The notes: a model not told the origin generated them from the sequence alone. 64,000 bases of DNA from Terebella lapidaria (GCA_949152475.1 OX424564.1:4216001-4280000), one strand, 5' to 3'. Counted from the stretch's first letter, positions 38,801 to 49,860 are shown. Numbers and translations are program-made.

Positions 38801-41800
38801 CTTCATTCACCGATGCGGTCAGCTGAACATTTACATTAGCCAAGAGCAGCAAGCCGACCGGCTGTCTGCGTGTCACTTCTTCACACCTTTCTTCTCTTGG
38901 CTTACCCAAACGTTGATAAACACACCTCGTACTCGCATCATGTTGATCATGATTTGGCTAAACGCCACCAAACAACAATCACATCTTTCTTCAAAAAGTG
39001 ACATTCAGTTGTTCTAAATATTCTGTTAGTAAACTGTATTGACATTTTAGTATTTGTGTTTCAAATATTACATTTATGATATAACTTGGTTCAATAAAAT
39101 GCTATTCACATATAAACTACATGTACATGTTTTATTTAACTCATACACATGTACAAATTGTATAATATATGTTGATTTTCGCTTGAGTTAACATCAGATA
39201 AACAATATGGCCGGTGCAAAATATGGCTTGAGTCCTATAATGTGGCCACTCCTATAATGTGGCCAAAATCACTGGTACGATGGGTGACCACATTACTGGA
39301 GTTCTACTGTATATCATTCCTCTATATTCGCAATTGATTCCTATGCTGTAAATGTAAGTATCAATCTATTACCACCAATACAATCAGATTTTGATGATGC
39401 CAATAAGAAACGTAAAATACTACATTTTGCAATAGAAACAAACAAAGCCCGACCAAATAGTTTATCCAAAGACACACTGGCATCTTCAGGGGCAGACAAT
39501 GTGTTAAATGTAGTTGTTTCTACTGTACACCAGATGGAATTAGTATACAACTGCCCAACAACCTATGAAAATAATTTAGAAATCCGAATCTAACCCCATG
39601 GAATAGATACATGACAAGTACAAAAGTACCCAATCACAAGCCCGAAGGCTACTGAGTTGATGGTATCCTCGGGGACAGATTTAACGTCCGCCAGTAGTGA
39701 CACCGACTCAGTGGTACAAATGTAAGTATCAATCTATTACCACCAATACAATCAAATTTTGATGATGCCAATAAGAAAGGTAAAATACAACATTTTGCAA
39801 TAGAAACAAAGCCCGACCAAATAGTTTATCCAAAGACACACTGGCGTCATCAGGGGCAGATGTAAAGATGATAATAAGCGACATATTAGCCATTTTGTTC
39901 TCTGACCTTGAAAATGAGATCAAAGGTCAAATTCTAGAACACCAAAATATTCAGCATACATCATTTCCTATATGTTCACTATGGACCTCTAAGCTGTAAA
40001 TTTGATAATAAGCGAGATATAAGCCATTTTGTATTCTGACCTTGAAAATAAAATGACTAACCTTGAAATTTAGGGCAAGGGTCAAATTCAAGGTCACTAG
40101 AATATTCAGCATATATCATTTCCTATATGTTCACAATTGATTCCTAAGCTGCAAAGTCGCTAATAAGCAAGATATTGGCCATTTTGTCCTGTGACCTTGA
40201 AAATGAGGTCAAAGGTCAAATTCAAGGTCACGAGAATATTCAGCATATATCATTTCCTATATGTTCACAATTGATTCCTAAGCCATAAAGTCGATAATAA
40301 GCGAGATATTAGCAATTTTGTCCTGTGACCTTGGAAATGAGGTTAAAGGTCAAATTCAAGGTCACGAGAATATTCAGCATATATCATTTCCTATATGTTC
40401 ACAATTGACTCCTAAGCCGTAAAGTCGATAATAAGCGAGATATTAGCAATTTTGTGCCATGACCTTGAAAATAAGGTCAAAGGTCAAATTTGAGGTCATC
40501 AGAATATTCAGCGTATATCCTTTCCTGTATGTCCATATTTGATTCCTAAGCTGTAAAGTCGATAATAAGCGAGATATTAGCCATTTTGTCCCATGACCTT
40601 GAAAATGAGGTCAAAGGTCAAATTCAAGGTCACGTGAATATTCAGCATATATCATTTCCTACATGTCAACAATTGATCACTATGCTGTAAAATCGATAAT
40701 AAGTGAGATATTAGCCATTTTGTCCCGTGACCTTGAAAATGAGGTCGAAGGTCAAATTCAAGGTCATGACAATAATCTGCATATATCATTTCCTATATGT
40801 TCATAATTGATTCCTAAGCTGTAAAGTCGATAAGAAGTGAGATATTAGCCATTTTGTCCTGTGACCTTGAAAATGAGGTCAAAGGTCAAATTCAAGGTCT
40901 TCAGAATATTCGGTATATATCATTTCTTATATGTCCACAATTGATTTCTAAGCTGTAAAGTCGATAATAAGCGAGATATTAGCCATTTTGTTCTTTGACC
41001 TTGAAACTGAGGTCAGAGGTCAAACTCAAGGTCACGAGAATATTCAGCATATATCATTTCCTATATGTCCACAATTGATTCCTAGTCTCTAATCTCAATA
41101 TTAAGTGAGATATAAGGCATAATGTGTCCCATTATAAAGCATAGGAAAATTTAACATGGGAAAGTCCCATTTGGGCCAAGTTTGGCCCAAAATGGCCCAC
41201 TTCGAGCGATTCAAGCGCAACGAAACTTATACACATCACAGGAGTACATATGAGGAGTGTTGTGTATCAAAAAGAAAAAAAGTTACTGAACAGTTTTTGA
41301 GAAAATGGCCGCCAAAGTCCAAAATCAGGCATTTTTCGTCGAAAACGGCCGCCATTTTGAAACAAATGCGAAAATCGAAAAACAAAAAAAAACCTTTCCT
41401 TGAAATATTTTTAGGTATTTTTGTGCAAAATTTCAGAAAGATTCGATCATATACTTTAAAGATAAAAATGTGAACGGACGACGGACGGACGACGGACGAC
41501 GGACGCAACGCCATGCCAATAGGTTATCGGACCATAGGTCCGGTAACCTAAAAATGGCCGCCACACGGAAACCGGCGAATTTAGGGCAACCAAACTTATA
41601 CATATCACAGAGGTATATGAGGGGAATCTTTTGAAACCAAAAACTCAAAACTGATCAGACAGTTTTTGAGAAAATGGCCATCAAAGTCCAAAATTGAGCG
41701 TTTTTCAACAAAAACGGCCGCCATTTTGAAAAAAATGCGAAAATCAAAAAACAAAAAAATACCTCCTTCTCAAAATATTTTTAGGCATTTTTGTGCAAAA

Positions 41801-44800
41801 TTTCAGAAAGATTTGATCGCTAACTTTAATGATACAAATGTTAACGCCGGCCGGCCGGACGGACGGACGCAACGCCATGCCAATAGGTTATCGGACCAAA
41901 CATGACACAAAGTGGGTGTATGATGGTGCAGGTCAGTATGATTACCACACCATGGAATTTGTAACATAATTTTCATTTTTTTTTTTTTCTATTAATATAG
42001 TAGAACACAAGTTCTTACAAGCCTTTTTCAACAGTTTAAAGCCACACAAATACTATTATTACAATCACTTCTTGATCTGAACACCCCCGCACTCACGTTG
42101 CCTTGACGATGCGTGCCGAGTCTTCACTGATGCTTTCTCTCTGTTCTTTAGACTGGTGTTTCTTCATCATCGTATTCTTCAGCAGCTGTGAGGGCAAAAC
42201 GATACAACATCGCTTTCAACTTGTTTTTATTTTCTGATATACAGTACCAAATGGTATGACCCTGAAAATTAACAATACTTTTTTCGTGGTAGCCCAATGG
42301 TTTAGCTTGTAATATTTCAGATTGGTAACGTTTAACTGCTCTAGAAATCACAACAACAAGTGTCAAAGTATAATAATGCCATGACATTACCTCTATCTGC
42401 TTGGCAATGAAAGGCATCTTTAAAACTTCCGCGGCCGTTGGTCGTTTGGCTGGGTCCTTCTCCATAATCCTGTAACAACAAAGACAGTGGCACCGGTAAA
42501 ATCTTCAGACCACTCAGAAGCACTGGTTTTTGTTTGCGCTGCTATATTTGCATGAACCATCACACATGAACACATCCCAACTACGCCAATTATTGCAGAC
42601 AGTCTGTATGCGTCAAACGACCAGTGTACAAATCAAGTACAAAGCATACAATGGCACAAAGCCATGGTGTCCCATAAAGGTATGCCAACATTCACGAGCA
42701 CAAGCCCGGAATTCTACCCACACACCTGGTGAAGACGCCGCGGAGGTTCTCCGAGTAGTGTTTGGGCCACGGCGGCAGTTCTCCTTCCACGATCTTGTAC
42801 ATGACACCCATGAGACTCTGTCCCTCGAAGGCGTGCTCCAGCGATACCATCTCGTACAGCATACAGCCAACTGACCTATTGAGCAAGGTTACTGAAGGAG
42901 TTGTAAGCATACTGGTCAGGCAGCCAAACCTGATTCCTCGGCTAAACTTTAACTTGATATATATATATTCTCATCCGATTCTCATATTCTCATCCGATTC
43001 AAGTGCAAAATTGAGTACCCACTCCACTCCGATTCAAGTGCGGAGTGGAGTGGGTAGCGCAGTGGATAAGGCGCTGGTCTCGTAACGCAAAGGTCATGGG
43101 TTCGAGACTCAGGCTGGACCACTGGGTTATTTCGCTAACATCCTTAGGCAAGGTGTGCACCACTAATTGTCTATCTCTACCCAGGATTAAATGGGTACCG
43201 GTCATTCAATAGGATGCTATAGTGTAGCGCCGGATTGTGAAAGCTGTGTAGTCATTCTAGACTGGGGTAAAGTGTACAGGGCCCTTGCTTAGAACTACGT
43301 TCTATAAAGGAGCGCTTAATAAATGTTAACTTTATTTATTATTATTATTTATTTATTTAAAATGCTTTATAAACATACAATGATGGGTAAATACAGGTGA
43401 TAAATTCGGATGCTAGTTCTGTAACCATGGAATGATAATATCATGTGATCTGAGATGGCACATAATTTTTCTGCCAAATCAAGTTGCAACTATTCTTTGA
43501 AACCAAAACAATATTCTGCATTGATATACATCATTCATGACTCATTCCTTCCTGACATTCATGACTAGGATAAAGGCAATCGAAAGGCACTGACCAGACA
43601 TCAGACTTGGCGTTGTAGCCCTCGTGTTTCAGCACCTCTGGACTCATGTAGTACGGAGTCCCCACAAACGTTGACGCCATGTCCGTCGTCCCCATCAAAA
43701 TCCGGGAGATCCCAAAGTCTCCGATCTTCAGCATGTTGTTACGCAGGAATATGTTCCTGGAATGAAAAGGTCACGCAGAGTTTGAGAATGTTACTGATTC
43801 CAGAAGGCACACAGGGCTCTACACAGACCAAGCGAACCCACTTGTCATGTCGGACAAGTTCCTTTCAATTTTTACTTGTCCTCAGGAAATATCATTTGCC
43901 CCATCATTACAATGATTATCTCATTATGATTGAATAGATTGACATCCTTTTACTTTAAATATTTATGCCAAACTCAGTAAATGTTAATCGGTTCAATATT
44001 CTGAATACTCGAGCACACATTCATGCGCATTGACACGTCATCACGGTCACCTGCACTGCCAGTCAACCGGTCTTGATCGATGCTAGATAGAGAGCGTGGT
44101 CATAACGGCACTAATTCAAGACCCCTGGGAGAAACTTCTTTTCGTTTCACTTGTGCATCAGTAAATGACAGGAGTTCAATTATTTGTCTTCTAACAGTTT
44201 TTAAGTCTAGGTATCTAGTAAACTGATTTGGACTCGGAGTTACTGCAAAATATGGTATGGAATTCACGTAGAATTTCAACTGTTTCGTACATGCAGCATG
44301 CCAATTTGCAACTGAGCATCTGCTTGGTAACTTTGAATGCGCATGCGTGTCGCACTGCGGATGTCTGTGATTTCGTTGTAACGGCTATCATCAGTAAACA
44401 TTGCATCGGGTGCATGTTTTAGCATTTCACGATAATTCTTTGACATCGGATGAATCGACAATCGACACGAAATGAATGCGACATGTTTTGGACATGTAAT
44501 TGTGTGTATGGCGCAGAAATCATCGATTCAACAACACGTGGCCCAATTTCAATGACTTGTCCTGTCAGGCAAGTGTTTCCAGTCTGACATGTACCACACT
44601 TGTCCCACACTTCATTTCACCTGTCCCAGACAGGCGGACAAGCGGCTGTGTCGAGCCCTGGCACACTGAAAACAACAGGACTATGCCATGTATATTGAGC
44701 AAATATCTCATACTCACCTTGTCTTCAGATCTCTGTGTAATACTCGTCTACAGAGAAAAACAAAAAGTTAGAAAGTTTGAGATATCTGTTATGAAATGTG

Positions 44801-45848
44801 TCTGAGAATCACTCAATACTTATGCATGAAAAATTCAAACAGACCATCTTCAATTTTTGAAGGTCATCAAGCGCCTTGGGAAGTATCACTCTGTTTGCAA
44901 GATTTTTTCCAAAAAGAACATGATATTCGCGACAAGCTATAGGCAGGAGGTTACCTGTCGTGCATGTACTGTACAGCCAAAAGTAGTTCTATGAGCCATT
45001 CCACGACCTGCGGCTCAGGAATCAGTTTCTTGTTCTTCTTGTACTCATGAATCTTCATGTCCAAGTCTCCGCCCTGCGACAGAAAAATATACATCACTCA
45101 GAGCACAACCAGGATAATGAAAATACCTTTCAGATTTGAGCTGCTAGCAGCAATATATAAGCAGGTTCATATTATGAGATCATGCGTCTTGTATTCATAT
45201 TTTTTGCGACTGCAAAATTGATTAACTACCCCCACCCCTCTACTCTATAACCATGGTTACATGTACCTCGCAGAATTCGGTGACCAGACAGAAGAAGTCG
45301 CCCTCGACGAAACAGTCCTGGAAGCGCACGATGCTGGGGTGGTCGAGGTTACGCTGAAGGTCAGCCTCGTGTTTGACATCAAGAGCCTCATCGTGCTGGA
45401 GGTCACCGACTGGAATCTCCTTCAGCACCTTCCTGTCAACATCAGGACAACCACGTGTGATCAGCAAACAGCACTGTTTTAAACTATCATGTAGTGTCAC
45501 AAACTATTTAATAAGCACTAGAGAAGTCATAACTGTTCGTCTCATCTTCAACACGGACTGAGGAATCTTAATAATATGTTTTCATAGTATTGGATTATAA
45601 TGCTAGTTAAAAATTGGGATGTATTACTTCACAAGTTACTAGTATACTTGCATTTCACCAAATGTAATGTCAGGTCACAGAGATACTTACAGCACTTCCT
45701 TCTCATCCTTGGCACGTTTATCTTTGACGAGCCAAGCTGTACCATAGTTCCCATGTCCCAGTTTGCGCTGGATCTCATAGCGGTTGACGATCACGCGCTT
45801 CTCCTTCTTGTTGCTCGGAGTCCTCGGGATTTTTTTCGGCAGTGGCAT
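32807..45848 (-). CDS. NEK11: NEK11 serine/threonine kinase
   Basis: Complete 15-exon minus-strand gene, 676 residues (human NEK11 is about 645). Exons: 45848-45691, 45432-45267, 45073-44955, 44747-44718, 43756-43595, 42875-42726, 42469-42391, 42185-42097, 34992-34864, 34741-34660, 34494-34398, 34117-33827, 33641-33456, 33367-33283 and 33014-32807 (TAA). All phases are consistent. The kinase domain covers about residues 24-288: Gly loop GHGNYG (31-36), VAIK-type Lys57 in VLKEI, HRDLK (152-156), DFG (171-173) and [21 protein letters not shown] and ADEHAKKL match the NEK11 post-kinase region. An acidic segment ([17 protein letters not shown]) follows, and the last exon ([12 protein letters not shown]...[14 protein letters not shown]) matches the NEK11 C-terminus. 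NEK11 is known to act in the G2/M DNA-damage checkpoint; that role is inferred here. The 30-nt exon 4 carries the catalytic HRD. Intron 8 is 7.1 kb of transposons. The exon 14 donor (GTATCC) is the least certain junction. Confidence 0.95.
35008..36080 (+). mobile_element. Helentron/HINE-like element, copy C (left end intact)
   Basis: It begins TTAGCCC-AAA-GGCTAA then TAGGTTACCAGAC (35026-35038), 16 bases from the NEK11 exon 9 acceptor and within that acceptor's T-rich tract. The interior has two longer units (about 460 bp) combining AAGGTCATC.AAGGTCAAATTCAAGGTCACC, GTCC..ACAGCTCCCATTA.GAAGG and AAAATGGCCGCC. The right end is missing where copy D starts. Confidence 0.55.
36084..38265 (+). mobile_element. 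Helentron/HINE-like element, copy D (complete, variant ends)
   Basis: The left hairpin AGCACC-AAG-GGTGCT (36084-36098) is followed by TAGCTTACCGGC (36100-36111). The right stem-loop is GCTTATCGGCCC-AAA-GGGCCGGTAAGC (38236-38262), ending CTAA. The left TAGCTTACCGGC is the exact inverse of GCCGGTAAGCTA. Three ~450-bp units with the ACAGCTCCCATTATGAAGG and AAAATGGCCGCCACACG modules and a (GGACGACGGAC)n tract (about 38182-38220) lie inside. A 5S-derived SINE interrupts it at 36422-36708. Confidence 0.68.
36422..36708 (-). mobile_element. 5S rRNA-derived SINE (SINE3 type)
   Basis: Read on the minus strand, the head gives GATCACCGAAGTTAAGCAAC, GGCGTGGGTAATA and CATGGATGGGTGACC (about 36625-36675). 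This parallels the 5S rRNA internal promoter region (GATCTCGGAAGCTAAGCA ... GTACTTGGATGGGAGACC). The 3' body (GGGCACCTGGCAATAGAC ... GGTCTGCCGGGGATAAT) is not 5S-related. It lies inside Helentron-like copy D. Confidence 0.72.
38268..41551 (+). mobile_element. Helentron/HINE-like element, copy E (complete, with nested MITE)
   Basis: The left end is TTAGCCC-AA-GGGCTAA (38268-38283) then AGGTTACCGGAC. About ten ~130-bp central units carry GAGGTCAAAGGTCAAATTC and AAGGTCACGAGAATATTCAG. A GGACGACGGACGG tract (41474-41503) follows. The right stem-loop is GGTTATCGGACC-ATA-GGTCCGGTAACC (41522-41548), ending CTAA. A pogo-like MITE splits one unit at 38522-39309. Two copies of the FDDANKK module lie at 39355-39490 and 39720-39850. 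It abuts copy D directly. Confidence 0.68.
38522..39309. mobile_element. Pogo/Tc1-mariner-like MITE nested in copy E
   Basis: Ends CAGGAGAACTCCAG and CTGGAGTTCTACTG are near-perfect inverted repeats of about 14 bp, flanked by TA on each side (38520-38521, 39310-39311). The insertion splits the host repeat motif ATTCAGTATATATCATT, confirming the boundaries. Subterminal ATGTGG-CCACAT motifs (TATAATGTGGCCACTCC, ATGTGGTCA) repeat inside. CAGTAGAACTCC-type ends occur in pogo/Tigger elements. No transposase. Confidence 0.75.
41552..41900 (+). mobile_element. Helentron/HINE-like element, copy F (3' fragment)
   Basis: Starts AAAATGGCCGCCACACGG, includes AGTTTTTGAGAAAATGGCC and a GGCCGGACGGACGGACG tract. 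It stops at GGTTATCGGACC, the first arm of the terminal hairpin, so only a truncated right part remains. Confidence 0.55.
43016..43350 (+). mobile_element. tRNA-derived SINE in NEK11 intron 5
   Basis: GGTAGCGCAGTGGATAAGG (A box, about 43054) and GGGTTCGAGACTC (B box, about 43098) are spaced as in a tRNA, with a CGT (Thr-like) anticodon position near 43081. The anticodon stem no longer pairs well. The body ends GGAGCGCTTAATAAATG and a (TTA)n tail near 43330-43350. The head is preceded by an inverted copy of its own first 16 bases (43016-43031 against 43041-43056). This is a retroposon, not a functional tRNA gene. Confidence 0.75.
43813..44659. mobile_element. hAT-like MITE in NEK11 intron 4
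   Basis: Inverted ends AGGGCTCTACACAG and CTGTGTCGAGCCCT differ at one position. GGCACAC flanks both sides (43806-43812 and 44660-44666), close to the 8-bp duplication of hAT elements, whose ends typically read CAGGG. Inside, the ends carry related TTGTC.GAC and CTTGTCC motifs. It has no transposase ORF. Confidence 0.72.
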
Positions 45849-47741
45849 TGTGTCGACGTCTGACGTCTGGTTGGCTCTCTGAGCTCAGAGGTCCAACGAC
45901 ACAACCATCGGGAACGTGGTGTTCCTTCTATGGGATCAACACTGCGCGGTCAACACTGCCACCTGTATAGATTTCCAGAGATTTGAGAACGATACGATAT
46001 GATAACAGATCGTACGCAGTATAATGTATTTGTAATGTCAATTTCCATCTGTACATTGTCTTGCTCAGATCAATTGTGATCCAGACATGTCCAATCTGCA
46101 GGAGATTTGAAATTAAGGGTTCTGATCATCTATTGTTAAATTCCTGAATTTCCAATTGAACAAAAATATGGCTTAAATGTGTGAAACATGAAGCAGTCAA
46201 CTACTGATCAAGATGATATATATTCAAAATGTAGCAACGAAAGGCATACTAGACTACTGGTTGAACTCCTTGAGGTCAGTGTAATCAAACCACCCATGCG
46301 TATCAGTAGAGAGGTCAGACACATTGTGGTCTATATTGTCCATACACATGTCATTTGGCATCACTCCAACACATGTGGGCTGATCGCACCAGTTTATGTT
46401 TTGAAAAACCTACTAATTCAGTGACATCAGCCGGACACCTTTATCAGATTGAAACCTTTGTAATAAAATCTCAACACGAAATGAAAAAGAACAGAACTAG
46501 TAGGGCCAAGTAATTGGCCCTAGTAAAAAATGCACACTGAACCCAACGCATCGCCGTGGTTTTGCTTGCTCCGTTCCTCTAATCAAGATTAGTATATAAA
46601 TCGTTTAAGCTTGGGTACCCGTTCAAAACCCAACCCACCCACTCTGGGCCTTTGACTAAACTTTTAAATATATGTGCATCACTGCACAAAAAAACAGTGA
46701 TAAAATTGACAGGCTGACAGCTGTCACTCGACTACAAGAAAAGTATCATACATGTAATCCAGATTCACATTCATACTTTTGTTCAAACTTAGATGAAAGA
46801 GTTTGTCACTCAGTACTGATAGAATTATCAGCTGAAAAATTATCATTATCCTAATATATCATGGATGGTTGAAGCTTAAACACTTAGTCGGTAGGATTTA
46901 CGCACACCAAAAAAGCAGAGAAATTTGGTAAAGTCTGCTCTTTCCCGGTGTGGGGCTGTGGGTAGACCCAATGTCATCCAGGTGCTGACATGTCCCCCGC
47001 GCTCGGAAGTGCTAGCAACTCCAGGGATCTAAGGCAAATATTGCAAACCTTTTTACCCAGGTAGACCCTATTTAATATGTTATATGTTGTATATTAGGCA
47101 TAGCACACACCTTACAGCATAATTCCTACCATTAAAAAGCATACTCGTTTAGAAGAATTGGTTTTCCAGGACATATTTATCCTGGAAAATATTGTGTGTC
47201 GTCTTTTGGAAATGAACAACGAACAACTGCTGAAATATATTCTGTGTGAAGTTTTCAAAATATTTTTGGCAAAATGTGCACTGAACAATCGCTAATCAGT
47301 TCATCACTAATCAGTTCATCGACTAACAGGCATTGCCAGCCACACAGCGGGTGTGGGCCATAGCCTTCTCAGGGCCATACTCTAGCGCATGCATGGGTAC
47401 CCCATCTACTCAGTTGCTAGCGCCAGAAGTGGCTCTTCAACCTGGTGATCGATATGGACGGTTGATGGAGCCACATGACACCCTTGGTTAGAAATCAGAA
47501 ATCACAAGTCTTCATCCGCATGGCTCTAAACTAACTGGTGTGGCAACTCATGATGGGTGTATTTTGTTTCCTTGACCACTTCTGAAGAGTGTGGCACAGG
47601 CACTGTTCTTGAGTTGCCACACCAGGTTGAAGAGCCACACGGAGCCACTTTTGGGGCTACTCAGTTGCATGAATGATTGTCTCAGTCTGTGCATGTGTCT
47701 GCTTCACCAACCCACAGGCATTTGTCTCAGAGAGGATAGAG
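45849..47741. other. Region upstream of NEK11
   Basis: It probably contains the NEK11 promoter and 5' UTR just above 45848; no TATA box or other element stands out. 46900-47050 (TTTCCCGGTGTGGGGCTGTGG) and the inverted copies of GGCTCTTCAACCTGGTG around 47434 and 47630 look like repeat-derived DNA. Confidence 0.4.
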
Positions 47742-49342
47742 TGTAGAGTTCGGCGACCCCACGATAAAGAGGTATACCCCATTACTGGAGTGTCGCCGAA
47801 TGTCTTATAAACCTGTCCGCACGTTCACGCTATAACCGTGGTGTCACTACTAGGTAGCCACCACGTCATAACGCTACAGTGCTTTCCCCTTTCGGAGAGA
47901 CCTCGTCCCCGAGGTCAGCTATATCCCACTGCCCAGTCACATCACAGCACTGAAGATCAAGGGCGCCGCAGCTACCCGATCATGTACACATACTTGGCTG
48001 CGATGTGAATCTCAGTGAGGGGCTGACCCCAGGAACGACGCCGAGAGAACCCAGTGGTTCAGTGATTGGGAAGAGGAACTCGAAGTATGAGAGAATCCCC
48101 CCTTCAGTTTGAAATGTATGGGGGATTTTCAAAAGTTATGGGGGATTTTCAAAAAGTTATGGGGGATTTTCTAAAAGTTGTGGGACATTTTGGGTTTGTA
48201 CTTTTAAAAACGATTTTATTCAATCATCAACTGCGGTAGTCGTAGCTATAATTGTGTGCGTGAGAAACCTGTCATTGTCGTCAACACGATCTGAATCACC
48301 ACCGTGAATGCCTGCTGTCAGTGCGTATGTCAACAGTAACACGGGGTTGTTGCCGGTGACTGTGTGGGCTGCTTCCTGCCGCTGCAGCTCAGTTCAATCT
48401 TTCATCGCATGAAACAAAGTTTCTTTGTCATTGTGTTTTTTTTAAATAAATTGCCATGGATGCAGAATTTACGATAATCAACTTATTTGGAGGCACTGAC
48501 AACTCCCGAGAGCGGTGTCAAAAACTGTCAGTGGATGTTTGTAAATCTAGAAACCGTCAACTACGACGTCATGGGATACCCCAAATTATGCTCAGCCAGC
48601 CAATCTGTTCAGCAGTTTCTAGACTAACTCTAGAGACCGTATGACACTTGACATCAAGGGCGCCCCAACATAATGGAAGATCGTCATACGATTGATTTCC
48701 AAACTTTCGCAATAATTCCAATAAAAACATAACATTCGCAAATATTTACAGTGCGCGCATTGGGCGCACTGATAAACTGTTGTATGCGGGATATTTCGAA
48801 GTTATGCGCGATTCGCGCAATCCCGCACGTCTTCCTAATCACTGGTGGTTCGAAAGGTACGGCACCAATGTAGAGTTCGGCGACCCCACGATAAAGAGGT
48901 ATACCCCATTACTGGAGTGTCGCCAAATGTCTTATAAACCTGTTCGCACGTTCACGCTATAACCGTGGTGTCACTACTAGGTAGCCACCACGTCATAACG
49001 CTACAGTGCTTTCCCCTTTCGGAGAGACCTCGTCCCCGAGGTCAGCTATATCCCACTGCCCAGTCACATCACAGCACTGAAGATCAAGGGCCCCGCAGCT
49101 ACCCGATTATGTACACATACTTGGCTGCGATGTGAATCTCAGTGAGGGGCTGACCCCAGGAACGACGCCGAGAGAACCCAGTGGTTCGAAAGGTACGGCA
49201 CCAATGTAGAGTTCGGCGACCCCACGATAAAGAGGTATACCCCATTACTGGAGTGTCGCCGAATGTCTTATGAACCTGTCCGCACGTTCACGCTATAACC
49301 GTGGTGTCACTACTAGGTAGCCACCACGTCATAACGCTACAT
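47742..49342. repeat. 319-bp hairpin-rich repeat, two full copies and one partial copy
   Basis: Copies 47742-48060, 48869-49187 and 49205-49342 begin TGTAGAGTTCGGCGACCCC, and the full ones end GAGAACCCAGTGGTTC. The last two are joined by the 17-base spacer GAAAGGTACGGCACCAA, which also precedes copy 2. They are almost identical, so recent. Each full copy can form short hairpins: GACCTCG-TCCC-CGAGGTC, CGTGGTG...CACCACG and GGGGCTGACCCC. It is not a known RNA gene to me. Confidence 0.8.
48456..48644 (+). CDS. Unsupported short ORF with a good initiator context
   Basis: 62 codons starting in GCCATGG, preceded by an AT-rich leader. The product (FGGTDNSRERCQKLSVDVCKSR in its centre) matches nothing I know, and no downstream exon could be joined. 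It could be a first exon or chance; I give it low weight. Confidence 0.12.
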   Translation: MDAEFTIINLFGGTDNSRERCQKLSVDVCKSRNRQLRRHGIPQIMLSQPICSAVSRLTLETV

Positions 49343-49860
49343 AGAGTATATCTTTATATACCATTAAAGACATCACCGACCCACAGGCATTTGTCTCAGA
49401 GGATGGGGTTAACCCTGCTCCACGGCTGATCCTGCATTCTCGATCGATGTCTTAACAGTAGGTTCAGCCATGTAGGTTTTTTCTCTGAAGCCGGAACGGA
49501 TCAGACGATTTTGACACTTCGATTCAAGTGCGTGTAAAGAATTGTCACGCGTGAAATATGATGCAGATTGGTTTTAACTGACCTTTATGACATCAAGAGA
49601 GTGACATGTCATCGATTCAGAGGGTGTAAATGTGAAAATAAAGCACTGCAATTTAGCGCGTTCATTTTGTTTATTTTCCAACCTTTCAAGATAGCGGATG
49701 CTGCAGTGCCCATGCGCAGTAGATCATTTCGTCAACTTGGGAGACGAAGTGAATTGATCTTTATTTTTCTATCGGATTATTCAATGAAAGCAATTCGTAT
49801 GTTGCCTTTTTTCATTAAATAATATAATAATTTGGTCCATATTCCTTCGAAAAGGACTAC

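Noticed and set aside
43050-43125. Functional tRNA-Thr gene
   Set aside because: A and B boxes are present but the anticodon and acceptor stems do not pair, and a SINE body with a simple tail follows.
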